From: Diadema setosum | Taxonomy: Eukaryota; Echinodermata; Echinoidea; Diadematoida; Diadematidae | Assembly: GCF_964275005.1 (NCBI RefSeq) | Contig: NC_092705.1 | Span: forward strand, 5,560,641-5,624,640 | Direction: 5' to 3' | Length of the DNA: 64,000 nucleotides | Part shown: positions 40,301-49,484 of the stretch, piece after piece | Numbering within the stretch: position 1 is the first letter of the stretch | Layout of the letters: each line of letters begins with the position of its first letter | Translations under genes and position numbers: made by a program | The notes under the pieces: generated by a model | Told to the model about the DNA's origin: nothing | Databases searched by the model: none | What the model saw: the letters and a program-made list of their open reading frames with translations, nothing else

Positions 40301-40658
40301 TTGCTTTTTTGTCTTGTTTGTTTGAGGAGTCGCTACCTCTGAAAAAAAAAACATTGATGACAACCTCTTAATCATTGCCATTTCAGACAGAAAAAATTAA
40401 TATTGTTTGAATGTCATTTACACACAAACACCCACACTTACACACACTCGAGACGAAACAAAGCGGGAAAAGAGTCAGAATCGATTTTTTTTTTTTCGTG
40501 ACCTTACCTCCAGAGGTTTCTCGATGGTGCTGAGAGTCGGATCGCAGATGTGTTGTTTCCCACTCATTCCTATGGTCTCCTACACTCGGCTCACTACAGC
40601 AGTCCGTCCTGTTTGGACACATCTCTTCCTTTTTATCCTCCCCTAAAACTTCTATCAT
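12276..40658 (-). CDS. EDA: Ectodysplasin-A-like TNF superfamily ligand (type II membrane protein, collagen + TNF domain), 10 exons
   Basis: Minus-strand exons: 40658-40508, 27559-27284, 25861-25799, 24906-24799, 23134-23009, 18994-18960, 18153-18078, 14459-14344, 13754-13654, 12411-12276. The joined frame is 1188 nt, 395 residues plus TAA, and all nine junction phases match. Order: cytoplasmic tail; transmembrane helix about 72-91; stalk with RLSR/RQSR furin-type sites (100-106); CDCPPG; 33 uninterrupted Gly-X-Y triplets (143-241); linker; TNF homology domain (about 254-395). The domain has SAIHLQ, HLNSW, YYIYSS, PFLKC and the terminal YFGMIKL. Cys341 and Cys355 are 14 residues apart, the spacing I recall for the EDA disulfide, and human EDA-A1 is 391 residues. 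EDA ligands are cleaved from the membrane, trimerise and signal through EDAR-type receptors to NF-kB. The first exon and the 35-nt linker exon rest on phase and splice sites alone. Confidence 0.85.
12853..12869. repeat. G homopolymer
   Basis: Run of about 17 G. Similar runs occur at about 6927, 15361, 17236 and 59262, with C runs near 10350 and 44945. Confidence 0.9.
12955..13514. mobile_element. TTAA-flanked foldback element (560 bp)
   Basis: TTAA on both sides (12951-12954 and 13515-13518). Inverted repeats of about 180 bp begin AGGACAAGTYCACCTTCAT and are roughly 90% identical, so almost the whole element can fold. TTAA duplication points to a piggyBac- or Kolobok-type non-autonomous element. 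Confidence 0.9.
13654..13754 (-). other. EDA: EDA-like gene, TNF domain exon 3
   Basis: Acceptor CCCATACAG/ and donor GCAAG/GTGAGT. Encodes [20 protein letters not shown] and FLKC with the first conserved Cys (341). Confidence 0.9.
14028..14100. repeat. AT microsatellite
   Basis: About 35 uninterrupted AT units. Confidence 0.97.
14344..14459 (-). other. EDA: EDA-like gene, TNF domain exon 2
   Basis: Acceptor GATACCAG/ and donor AGCAGC/GTGAGT. Encodes [18 protein letters not shown], then a short stretch to [14 protein letters not shown] and G-x-YYIYS match EDA LNDW and GTYFIYS. Confidence 0.9.
14821..17380. mobile_element. Non-autonomous hAT-like element, copy A (2560 bp)
   Basis: Ends CATGGGCGTAAATCC and GGATTTACGCCGTTG form a 15-bp inverted repeat with two mismatches. 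The 8-bp sequence CTATGAAT flanks both sides (14813-14820, 17381-17388) as a perfect target duplication. An 8-bp duplication and CA...TG ends are typical of hAT. The interior has no transposase frame but a tandem array. Lies in an EDA-like intron. Confidence 0.88.
15690..17130. repeat. Tandem array of about 166-bp units inside hAT-like copy A
   Basis: About eight units, each with GCTCGCTCGCTTCGCTCGC (or a close variant), then a stretch with GATGTTGCTGCCAG, CCAGCAGTTTTCGCCCGGTG and TTAATTTCCAAAGCG. Frames across it are repeat shadows. Confidence 0.9.
18078..18153 (-). other. EDA: EDA-like gene, TNF domain exon 1
   Basis: Acceptor TTCCGTACAG/ and donor CTTG/GTAAGA. Encodes [19 protein letters not shown] and GLTRL; SAIHLQ matches the first beta strand of the TNF homology domain. 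Confidence 0.8.
18460..18700. repeat. Degenerate repeat with GGTGCAAAGTTGCACC motifs
   Basis: Several inverted and direct copies of AAGGTGCAAAGTTGCACC-like sequence within 240 bp, next to an A-rich stretch. Probably a decayed MITE; ends were not defined. Confidence 0.5.
18960..18994 (-). other. EDA: EDA-like gene, 35-nt linker exon
   Basis: AACAG/ acceptor and CTCAG/GTACGT donor. Read from phase 1 to phase 0 it encodes [12 protein letters not shown], exactly the phase change needed between the collagen exons and the TNF exons. Too short to judge on coding signal. Confidence 0.65.
19422..22545 (-). pseudogene. LINE ORF2 remnant: reverse transcriptase and C-terminal zinc knuckle, one frameshift
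   Basis: The first frame (22545-20206) has [40 protein letters not shown] and the catalytic YADD. The second (about 20234-19422) continues [11 protein letters not shown] and has a zinc-knuckle-type CTFC...H...C segment ([13 protein letters not shown]). They are joined by a one-base frameshift: the T6 run at 20226-20231 (A6 in the coding strand) would read through with five bases. The RT is otherwise intact, with no other stop, so the insertion looks fairly recent. Confidence 0.9.
22489..22536 (-). repeat. 24-bp tandem duplication at the LINE 5' end
   Basis: Two exact 24-bp copies (differing only at the last base) beginning CTCATTAAGATTTAAAC, 15 bp inside the 5' target duplication. They keep the frame (ESLSLNLN twice). 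Confidence 0.9.
23009..23134 (-). other. EDA: EDA-like gene, collagen exon (14 triplets)
   Basis: 126 nt between CACAG/ and CCAG/GTAAAT, split Gly codons at both ends. Fourteen triplets, Pro-rich ([12 protein letters not shown]...GPP). Confidence 0.92.
23729..24149. mobile_element. TTAA-flanked MITE (421 bp)
   Basis: TTAA at 23725-23728 and 24150-24153. Inverted ends AGGTACTAGCCCACATTT and AGGTATTAGCCCACATTT. Confidence 0.85.
24799..24906 (-). other. EDA: EDA-like gene, collagen exon (12 triplets)
   Basis: 108 nt between CCCGCAG/ and CCAG/GTAAGG, split Gly codons at both ends. Twelve Gly-X-Y triplets rich in Asp, Arg and Glu ([12 protein letters not shown]...GLP). Confidence 0.92.
25062..25335. 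repeat. AT-flanked long hairpin
   Basis: Arms 25097-25155 and 25173-25231 are complementary over 59 bp with one mismatch and a 17-bp loop. AT runs lie on both sides. The arm end (TCCAATTTCTTTCAACT) and the TTTCTCACATTATATATA tail resemble the array at 36.87-37.37 kb. Confidence 0.85.
25640..25745. mobile_element. Hairpin element with GACACTTGGCGCC core, copy 1
   Basis: Contains TTTCGTAACGAAA palindromes and CATGCGACACTTGGCGCCCC. It shares both with 26.15-26.35 kb and 59.72-59.90 kb. Ends not defined. Confidence 0.55.
25799..25861 (-). other. EDA: EDA-like gene, collagen exon (7 triplets)
   Basis: 63 nt between CATCAG/ and /GTAAGA, with split Gly codons (G/GN) at both ends. Triplets [18 protein letters not shown], then GRR. 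Confidence 0.9.
26155..26340. mobile_element. Hairpin element with GACACTTGGCGCC core, copy 2, flanked by duplicated palindromes
   Basis: A near-palindrome CTTTGTCCATGGTTTAAA with its complement occurs twice (about 26177-26208 and 26286-26318). Between them lie TTTCGTTACGAAAT (twice) and CATGCGACACTTGGCGCCCC. Confidence 0.65.
26782..26967. mobile_element. Pogo/Tc1-like MITE (186 bp)
   Basis: Ends CAGTTGACTCCCGTT and its near-complement (AACGGGAGTGCACTG), with TA on both sides. TA duplication and CAGT ends fit Tc1/mariner-pogo elements. No transposase. Confidence 0.85.
27284..27559 (-). other. EDA: EDA-like gene, exon 2 (transmembrane segment, stalk, start of collagen)
   Basis: Pyrimidine-rich acceptor ending CGCAAG at 27560; donor CCAG/GTTAGT at 27284. 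Encodes [20 protein letters not shown], then the hydrophobic helix [20 protein letters not shown], a short charged heptad-like stalk, RLSR/RQSR, an acidic stretch and CDCPP. It ends in phase 1 inside a Gly codon. Confidence 0.85.
28760..29030. repeat. Imperfect ATAATG microsatellite with self-complementary halves
   Basis: The first half is AATGATAAT-rich and the second is ATTATCATT-rich, so the tract can fold on itself. Confidence 0.8.
30357..30620 (+). mobile_element. tRNA-derived SINE
   Basis: A-box-like GTGGGGCTCAGTGGATAAAG and B box GGTTCGAGACC at tRNA-like spacing, followed by an unrelated body. Tail poorly defined, next to a CA repeat. Confidence 0.7.
30651..30865 (+). mobile_element. 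tRNA-derived SINE, different head
   Basis: A-box-like GTGTGGTTCAGTGAATAAGA, an anticodon-like hairpin CGGA-CTGTCAA-TCCG (GTC in the anticodon position), and B box GGTTCGAGTCC. No intact acceptor stem, so not a tRNA gene. Confidence 0.7.
32911..33317. mobile_element. TTAA-flanked foldback element (407 bp)
   Basis: TTAA at 32907-32910 and 33318-33321. The ends AGGGATGGTACCGTTTTGAT and AGGGATGGTATAGTTGTGGC lead inverted repeats that cover most of the element. Confidence 0.88.
33735..33810. repeat. ATC trinucleotide repeat
   Basis: About 25 units. The Asp- or Ile-rich frames on it are repeat translations. Confidence 0.95.
34214..34575. mobile_element. TTAA-flanked MITE (362 bp)
   Basis: TTAA at 34210-34213 and 34576-34579. 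The inverted ends AGGCACAATTTACCATTTG and AGGTCCTGTTTACCTTTG are imperfect. Confidence 0.75.
35130..35192. repeat. CA microsatellite
   Basis: About 30 CA units with one TA interruption. Confidence 0.95.
36800..37380. repeat. Array of AT-flanked inverted repeats, 190-bp period
   Basis: CATATATTCCCGGCGGAGAC begins at 36875, 37064 and 37255. After each of the first two copies its exact 24-bp complement follows, beyond about 70 bp of conserved spacer and an AT run. A small hairpin (GAGATTAA...TTAATCTC) separates units. Confidence 0.9.
38210..38357 (-). mobile_element. tRNA-derived SINE, minus strand
   Basis: Minus-strand reading gives GAGCACTGTGGTTTATTGGG as an A-box-like head and B box GGTTCGAACC, then a short body. 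Confidence 0.6.
39258..39784. mobile_element. TTAA-type MITE, degenerate right end (527 bp)
   Basis: TTAA at 39254-39257 and TTGA at 39785-39788. The ends AGGGGAAGTCCACCTTAAAA and AGGGAATATCTGGCCTAAAA are imperfectly inverted. Confidence 0.65.
40508..40658 (-). other. EDA: EDA-like gene, exon 1 (cytoplasmic tail)
   Basis: ATG at 40658-40656 opens a 50-codon frame ([14 protein letters not shown]...) ending at donor GGAG/GTAAGG in phase 1. The G joined to AT of the next exon makes Asp. It is the only ATG exon upstream with the right phase that I found, across a 12.9-kb intron. Confidence 0.6.
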
Positions 40659-41589
40659 GATGACGCCAGGGTTATGTCGATCAAATTTCGACTACATGCA
40701 TGAAACTAATCCACACCGATTAGATGATGATGATGATGATAGAGGTGAGATATGCTAACGAAGCAAGTCCTCGTTTTTTCCCTCTCTCCCTCTCACTTTC
40801 TGAAGCACTCTTTCCGCGCTCTGATCGCGATTTTCGAGTTCTTTAATATTACAGAGCCAGCGTAAGTTATCCGGTCGTCGGAAGCATTCAACCAGCTCTC
40901 CTTCGCATGGCTGTAGAGAGGTGCTCATATGTGGGTGCACTTTCTTTACCGCCGCGAGAGCTGAGCACAAGACACTTTTCACAATACTCTCTAGTAACAC
41001 AAATACACGCTCACAAAAAAACAGGCGTCGTATTATCGCCGCTCCTGAGAAGAATATGTACAAATATCCTTGAGGCTGAACTGGCTCTTTAATCCGATTT
41101 CAAACTCTCCTCATTTCTAAGTTTTCGTCTGGGCTAATCGCCTGGATCCCTTTTCCCTTCTCGCTCTTGTTGATGTGATGCAATGCAGCAGACGACCGAT
41201 GAGTACCAAAGGGTTCCCCGGTGCGATAATACTGGGGGTACAGTGCTCTAACCGATATCAGCTAGCGCTTGGCCGCTTTTTTCGTTTCTGGTCGCTTCGT
41301 ACTCTCCGCGGTTTCGCCAATCTCCTGTTTCTACAAAGTTTTCCATCTCTGCTCGGCTCGGCTGTGCTGGGTGTGAATGTACCCACCAGACGAAATGTCA
41401 TGGCAACATTCCGCATCATATACGGCGAATCCGGAAATGTCATCGGAGCTTTTGCGTTCCAAATAGTAAAAAAATAAAAACAAAAACAACAACTAACCTA
41501 TGGAATAGTAACTGGCCCAGATACAAGAATTTAATACATAATTTGCATCTCTGCTGGTGTTAAAAACTTCCTCGCTTCCTATTTTCATG

Positions 41590-41765
41590 TATGTATGTAT
41601 GTATGTATGTATGTATGTATGTATTTATTTATGTTTTATGTATGTATATATGTATTTATGTTTTATGTATGTATATAAGTATGTATGTATTTATTTGTTT
41701 ATTTATTTAGCTATTTATTCATTTATTTATTTATTCATTTGTTTATTCATTTATTCATTGATCTT
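41590..41765. repeat. ATGT/TTTA microsatellite
   Basis: (ATGT)n passing into TTTATG and TTTA/TTCA repeats. Confidence 0.9.
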
Positions 41766-42107
41766 TAGAAAGAGAGCTATTTTAAAACGAACATGTTTAA
41801 TTAATGATGATCCATGCCCTCGAGTCACAGAATCTAAGATATGGATCTGATGTTACTTCAAACATTGCAGGTTTTCAACATCTCACCACGCGCGATAGTC
41901 CGAAGATGCGTTTACAACAGCCTGGTTGACGAGAGCTCATGGAACCGTCAATGATATTCAAGTGACATACCAAACCAGGCAAGATGTACTGGACTGTGCT
42001 GAGCGTTAATTCATATTGTACTTCGGAATATTCAGACGATTCGATAAAAAAATGATAACAAAAACATTCATCATAATAATGAATAATGATAGTGACTAAC
42101 ATGACAA

Positions 42108-42111
<4 letters not shown>

Positions 42112-42178
<67 letters not shown>
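42112..42178. repeat. CA microsatellite
   Basis: About 33 uninterrupted CA units. Confidence 0.97.
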
Positions 42179-42180
<2 letters not shown>

Positions 42181-43129
42181 GATTATGATGTCAACTACAG
42201 AGTACTTGAAAGTATCATAGTGCAAAATGACTGAAGACTATGCCATGCAGAACGGGATGTGAATTTCCATCTTGCGATGAATTGTGGGAAGTGAACTTCC
42301 AAGCGGATATATAGGTTCATCGCACTTCGATAAGAGAACGTATTGTGGAGGCATCGGGTGATCTATCTTCGCTACCATGACAACGGCACACAACAGCCAT
42401 CCAGCGAACTCTTATAAATTTGAGGAACACCAAAGCTAACTTAATGAATATCTTAGCTTTCCCTTCCCTTAATGTGTGGACGTAACGAGCATTCACAGTT
42501 CTGTTGTTTTGTTTACGTGAAAAAAAAAATGCATTTGCTCCCATGTAAATATAGGACTTGAAGATTTATTGCTATTTAGAAATAATGAGATTTAGTGAGA
42601 AGATATGTGTTGTCCAATTGAGGGAAAATCCATACATATCATAACTACACATATTGTGTTCCTTTTGTTAAATCTGCTCTTGCTTTTAGCAGGCATACTC
42701 TTAGTTGAAAAACAACAACAAACAAACATGCAGCTGGCCTTCCTATTGAGATTTCCCGTGACGTCATCCTAGCAGCCCATTAATGTAAGATCCCCTAAAT
42801 GATTAGACCTAGCTTAAAACAAAACCGTCCTTGATGATTGATATCAGTTATTTACCATCTGCTTTGGGGGAGAATATTTCAAGACTAATTAAGAGAAGCG
42901 TTTGCAAAGAGTACCAGTCGTTTAATGCCTAATCATCATTTTGGTGTGCTAGTTCCCTCCCTCTCCTGTCTTTTCTTTATTTGTTCTGATTCAGACCATC
43001 TTGGGAAATCGTTGGAATTAAAATGTGTAATTTATGACTAATTTTCGTCAAACGAGTATGGAGACGCTAAATAAGATGGGTCGGTATTTTATCCGTGTTT
43101 TTGTCAGAGAAGGCGTAGATTGAGCTGCT

Positions 43130-43440
43130 TACAGTTCGTTATTTCGAAGATTCGTTAATTAAAAAATGAAATAAAGTTCGTTAAAGGGTATAGTACGCAC
43201 CTTCATTTCGTTTTCGGACCAACGAACCTTTGCAATAACAAAGCTTATTTCATTTTCGGAACAACGAACCTTCGGAATGATGCCACAAATGTTCGTATTA
43301 ACGAATCATATTTCATTTTTGGATTAACGAGTATCTAGGTAGCCTATAAGGAATTTGTGCGTTTCAGAATAACAAACCTTCGGAATAACGAATCTTGTTT
43401 CATGATCGAATTAACGAACCTTCGGAATGAGAACATCACA
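43130..43440. repeat. Degenerate minisatellite, AACGAACCTTCGGAATAACG type
   Basis: Repeated variants of ACGAACCTTCGGAAT alternate with TTTCATTTTCGGA. The same unit appears inverted at 46735-46855. Confidence 0.7.
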
Positions 43441-45467
43441 GGCTTGACCCTACATAGCAGCCTACTAGTATTTGCTGCTTGAATTTTATTTCCCCATCGA
43501 ATCCTGTGGGAATTTTTTGACAGACATTTTCTTCCTATCATCCTGAAACTGGCATCTCCGAATATCAACAAATATCTTAATATTGGAGAAAGATTAGACG
43601 GGGCAGGATGAGTTTGTCAAATCTTCGCAAAATCAGCAAAGACTTGTCGCGGCCTACACACATTTATATCCAAACTGACTTAACAAAGAATCTTATTCTA
43701 AAAAGTGTTGCCTAATTGGAATAAGAAACAATTAAGACTCTTTTGAAATTCTGCGACTGAAGCAAACAATAATATCATTTGAACTATAAGGGCTCAAAAG
43801 AAATACTTGGTTTACGTGTTTTGTTTTGTTTTACGTACTATGATTGTGAGACACTATGAGCACTAAAAATCATCATGCAAAAAAAAAAAAAAATGAATAC
43901 ACCACAGGAATGTGGTTTTCGTGACGTAATATGGGTTAATCCGTTGCCTACGGACCCCAACTATCACAAGTTCTACTGCCCATGAGTCCACAACAACTTA
44001 GTTTATGTACGTATGATATTGTTTGCGTGTTTGTAAGTTGCTTTTTACCGATTATCTGAAATGGATTATTAGGGATTCTACATACTGCAATCCGAACGTG
44101 CGTGCATATTCGGACATGTGATGCGGACGCACTTTGCATTGTGTCTGGTGTAGTATGGGGCGTCGTGGGCGTGGGAGGAAGATTAGGCGCTTCCCAATGA
44201 AGGATGAAGTGTTTACAATATGGCTGATACTTGGTGATAGCATTATACCTCGATCGATGTATTACTCATCATTGGTATTAGTGTGTGGGTTCCGTCACAC
44301 CCTGGTATTTAGGCCATCCAAACAGTAATCCCTTTTGTTTGCATGTCCATCTGTATAATATGTCTATCTGTCTCTCTATTTCAACCCTTCTATGTGTCGG
44401 GGTATTCGCTCCTTTTTCAATTTCAATATAAAGAAATAGAGGTAATAATGTTATAGCATATACAGTGTCTTAGACTATTGTTTCTCTGCTACTTCATTGG
44501 ATTCTTAATCCTTCTTCAATAAGATCGCAGAGAGGAAACCTTGGTAAAAGTAAATCTATACTTTTAACAGAGAGAAATACTGCAGGGTGAGGTGCGATAG
44601 TGATAGTCAGATTAGTTTGTTGGGACAACCTCATATCCCCTCCCCTCCAGTATCAGAAGTGAGAAGTTCTTTCTATTGTTATCTGAGATATAGAGCCTGG
44701 ATCATGCCTGTGTTGAACTTGCGAAAGATAGAGGGGGAAATGTAGGAAACGAGTATATTTAGGTTTCTTTTCAATATCGTATCAAGTTTTGCACCTATAG
44801 GGCTAGCGAAAGCGGATTTCTACAGACCTCTGTGAATGTAAAAAAAAAACCAACAAAAAACATGAACTTAGGTATTAGTTCCGGCTGCAGGACATTTTCT
44901 CTCTGAAAGCCAGCGGGAGTCGGGTAGGAGGTTATGGTCAACCTCCCCCCCCCCCCCCCTCCCCCGAAAAGACCAAAACTTCTTGGTCTAAGCTACACTT
45001 ACCCCCCACCACCACCACCCTTTTCGGGGCGGGGGTGCCGCTGCTGAGTAAAATCATACATCTTCATGTATTTTAGGCCAGAATGTAATACTATATTTCA
45101 TATTTATTGAATTGTTACCTTGACGAGGCACTGTATCATATTGGGGAAACAAAAACAGATCATACATATTCTTTTATTCAGTTTTATCACTGGCCATTGT
45201 ACTATTCTTTGCCCCCTTAAAAAACAAACAAATAATGATAATTCATACTAATAAATCAATGAATTAAAAAAATCCGCAATCCTTGGTAACAACATTATAG
45301 ATTGATGAAATGCGTACTTTCTATAGGGTTTTACCCTTTTATTAGATCAAATTGAAATAATATGATTGAATTTGATTTAATTGAATATGAACATTCACAA
45401 TTCCATGCTTTCTTCGTCCACAGCCTTTTCATGTTAGCCAGCAAATCTATCCCATCAAACTAAATAA

Positions 45468-45505
<38 letters not shown>

Positions 45506-45884
45506 CGATTCCTGTTACATAGCAATGTCATGGCATAATCTCGTGAACGTGCACAGTGGCTGTGCAGAGGCGTCCTGTCGACACTGACAATATCGGTATT
45601 TAGTTACCTTACGTTTAATTGCCTAACGTGGCCTTGACGCACGTTTCTGTCATAACGAAGAAGTAAATTTGGCGTGTCTAACACATTTCGGATACTAAAT
45701 AGACGTCCATAATTACTGCTTACCTCCCAGCGGATTTCAACGCCGCGTCTAGAAGGCGTCTAGAAGCTGGAAGTCGAGGATGCGTTTCGCCGAGATGAGG
45801 AGTACGGCATGCCAGATGGGAATAAAATATTTATGTCCAACGCCAAAATGATTTAACCCCATTAAAAAAAAAAGACAAATAAAT

Positions 45885-46125
45885 AAAATAATTGTTTGAC
45901 AAAAATCCTTCGACAAAAAAATATTTGACAGATTACTTGCTAAAGATGCCATTTAAGATAATTATTCATTAAAATAATTAGAGAATATATATGACAAAAT
46001 CATTTGACAAACATATATGACGATGATTTGGCAAACGTGTTATTTGAGACATTCATAAAATTAAGTCGACAAAACTGTTTCATCAAATACATTAGATGGC
46101 AAAATTACATTTCTGGATGACGAAG
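45885..46125. repeat. Decayed repeat of ATTTGACAAAA type
   Basis: At least eight loose copies of TTTGACAAA or a one-base variant within 240 bp, irregularly spaced. Confidence 0.5.
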
Positions 46126-46734
46126 CCATACCGACTCGAACAGCACTTAAGCAGGTTTTGTTGAATGACATGTTGTCGAATATAGTTTTGTCGAATGTAA
46201 TTTTGGTTTCAGCTCGTAGTCCGAAGGTTTATTATTTCGAACGTTCATTCATTCGTTCATTCATTCGAGTCCTCCGAGGACTCGCATGTTACGAGTTGTT
46301 ATCTTTTCACCATTATTCAAATCATATTATTACACTATTTTCAACATTGTTAAATCAACTGTTCTTACATCTGCAGAATGTGGTTGTCTGTATATCACTA
46401 TTAATGTATTGAGAAGATTTCTGTTAGTGCACCAGGTATTTTTGCCTTTCATTTTTGTTTCTCTGTATTTTGGTCCTACGTTGCATCCGTGTTCCTCATC
46501 TTTACACTCTGTTCAGAATTTGGGACCTACGCTTAACAAGCTCGCTTTTAAGTAGGTTCCATCATCTTTAGCGTTATACATAGAACCAAACGTACGATGA
46601 TTGACCGCTATATGTTTTACATGCTTATATCAATTTACTGTACATCCAAGCCGGATATTATGATTCATTATGTTTTTATTATATTTGATGTACATTCCTT
46701 CATTGAGAAGTATGAAAATGAATTGAATTGAATT

Positions 46735-46855
46735 GAATTGAAAACGAAATAAGCTTCGTTATTCCGAAGGTGTATTATGCCGAAGGTTCGTTATTCCGAA
46801 GGTTCGTTAAATCCGAAAATGAAATAAAGGGTTCGTTATTCTGAAAAAAAAAAAA
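46735..46855. repeat. Degenerate minisatellite, GTTCGTTATTCCGAAGG type
   Basis: Four to five copies of TTCGTTATTCCGAAGG alternate with GAAAATGAAATAA, in the opposite orientation to 43130-43440. Confidence 0.75.
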
Positions 46856-49382
46856 ATAAACTGAATTCACAAAACCGTCATTGCCAGCAGATGAAGGGAT
46901 TTGATAGCGGGCTTTATAGATATAGGCGGTTGCACCCAAATGAGTGTGGTTTTGTGAAAAGCCTTCCTTTCAATATCTTATGTCTGACTTTCTTAAAACG
47001 TCTGCCATTCTCTTTGTCTATAGTTATGAATTCAAACTCGAATAATTCTACTCTAATGTCTATTAAAAAATAGGAGTGACACCCGTCTTTAAAGAACGAA
47101 TTCACGATGACACACAATAATTAGTATTATCATCCTCAACTTTATTGCATATCTTCATAAATCCGATTCATTCGTAAAAATCTTTCTTTGAATGTCATTT
47201 TCTTCAATATTATACATACCATAGCTCACACAAATCATGATATAAATCAAATTCTTAGCTCTACGTATACCAGTAATGAATATAAAAGATGATATTTACA
47301 AAGCTTAGAAAACTAGGTTATGTATGCAGTATTTCAATGAAAAGAGGCAGGTGAGTGTAAATTAAAAAGAATTCAATATGCCTTAACCGGGCAGGTTTAA
47401 GAAACTATTACTGGGGTGATATGTTACGTGTGATATCAAAATCCATTGATATCCCCTTAAAAAAAGAAAACAAACAACAGCAACAATGCCCTTGTATATA
47501 CCTCCACCCAAAGAGTGTAACAACTGAAATAGTCCACAAGGATACATTTGGACTGTGTGCATGGTAAACATATACATGCACACGTATATTGCTTTTAGAT
47601 CGAATGTTCACCGAAAATGAGGATTTCCACATTATTTTCATCAAAATGTACAAACTACTAAAAAACGAAGATTACACACACTATAAGATCCGTTTACACA
47701 TTGATATGCTTTCACACACTGCACTATCCCATCTACTTGTATTCATTTGTTCGCAACGGTCCGTCAGCTATAAAGTTTTTAGCAAAGAAAATATCAAAAC
47801 AAACACCAAAGATCAAAGCCTTCGAAAGTACATTTCAAATAAAGCTTACGAGCTGAATTCAGAAAATATGCAACTAAGAAACTGTAAAAAAACAAAAACA
47901 AAATGGAGACCACCACTCTTGGCAAGGAATTAATGCCAAGGTGCACACTTCGGTTTTTTTTTTTCCAGATTCATTAAACTTCTAGGCCTGAACATTGACA
48001 GAAAACTAGGTGTCAAATCGTCAACATAATTAAAAAGGAAAAGAAATGTTTTAGGTGGAAAGACAGACAATTTTAGGCTTCAGGCTTCTTTCTCTTCGTG
48101 TAAGTCTTGCTGAGTATCCTTTCCTTTTGTACACACGTTTATGTTTTTATCTACAATCCAAATGACAAACCAGAGCAACGTAAATAAGCAAAGGAAGCTA
48201 AAAACTACATACTATGAAAATGTTAATTCAAGTCAAATATACACATAATAACAATGGTGAAATCACTTGTGTTTTTAGTCAGTGCTTGACTGGCGTTTGG
48301 AACCATGCCATGATTGTGGTTCTGTCAAGCGATAAATCAACAACAACAAAATGAAAATAAAATTGCTTTCATGGCAAGATGATCTAAACAAAACTGTTTT
48401 AATAAATGACATGTGATCATTGCAGAGAACACAAGCGCTTAAGACGTTGACTGCAACTGCGAGGTGTTGAATACGATTGGAAAAAGCTAGAAGTTAGCAT
48501 AAATATTTTATGACCTTTTTGCGCTTATTGTGCCTTATCTAGATTAGTGTTGTTTTGTTTTGTTTTCACAATGACGTCATTATTATTTTGTTTTAAGTAC
48601 ATACCTATAATGACCACCATCTTTTAACAGCTCATTACAAAACAATTATTATCAAGTCCTCTATACCTTTCCCTATTCGCTTGTTTTGTTTTTTCAAAAG
48701 TATTTTTTTCAAGTATTCAATTCAATCAATAATTCAATTCTATTCATTCATTTATCTATAAGTATACTTTATATCAGTATAGTAAAATGACCCTCTGTTT
48801 GGGAAACCAACCGCCTCAACAAAAAAAAAAAAAGAAAAAAAAGACGCATCTTGAGAATTCATCCTATAGCTTATGAACGTCATACCTGAAATTTTAGAAA
48901 AGACAGAACTATCTTTGAACGTACAGCTGCTTGCCAGTCACAAGTGTCAATACAAAATACAAACCAACCAAGAGGGCAGCAAACAAAAAAGGGTTTTTGC
49001 TCTCATTGAAGCCGTTCTCTCGTGTGAAAACTCTACCAAACTGATTTTACAAACGGGAAACAAAATCAGAAAGCATGTTGAATTATTTAATAAAGGCACC
49101 GATACTTTCCATTAACTTAGAATAATTTGCGCGTAATTCAAGCATTATTCAACAACCTCCATCATCAATCAAGTTCAAAGTGCGAGAAAAAAAAGAATCA
49201 GATATCTCTACCAACAACAATATTTCATATGCTTTGGCCGTCATTCCGTTTGTATGCTGATCTATGACTACTGTCTATTGATCCACACTAAACAAGCTCC
49301 CTGCACGAGTTCGTGAACAATGTGATTAGGCTGTTGCAATAACGTCGATCTTAGAAAGAAACAAAACAGAAAGAAACTTCAT

Positions 49383-49484
49383 CTACGATCCTCCTCCGAC
49401 GCCGCCGAATGGGTTGGCCGTAGCTCCGAGCTCGATGACGTGGTCGGAGATGATGTCGAGGCTCAGATCCCATATTTCAAACAC
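49383..49484 (-). other. GH31 last exon
   Basis: Acceptor CTTTATAG/ and TAG at 49385-49383. Encodes VFEIWDLSLDII and a Gly-rich end (NPFGGVGGGS). Confidence 0.85.

Larger units (their letters stand above)
27560..40507 (-). other. Intron 1 of the EDA-like gene (12.9 kb)
   Basis: No coding exon was recognised. Contents: ATAATG-type repeats (28760-29030), AT/AGATAT runs (29150-29280), two tRNA-derived SINEs, a GC-richer block at 31740-31970, TTAA-flanked MITEs, an ATC repeat, a CA repeat, the hairpin array near 37 kb, an AAC repeat near 37.8 kb, a minus-strand SINE, and a 16-bp-stem hairpin near 40200-40240. Confidence 0.55.
40659..49382. other. Intergenic region between the EDA-like and GH31 genes
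   Basis: No exon I can support. The less AT-rich stretch 40750-41470 lies just upstream of EDA-like exon 1 and could be promoter or 5' UTR. It also holds ATGT/TTTA and CA repeats, degenerate GTTCGTTATTCCGAAGG minisatellites, a TTTGACAAA-type decayed repeat and a C run. Confidence 0.5.

Noticed and set aside
40755..41063. Small Cys-containing protein on the minus strand
   Set aside because: No family recognised and no splice or conservation evidence. The region lies just upstream of EDA-like exon 1 and may be 5' UTR or promoter.
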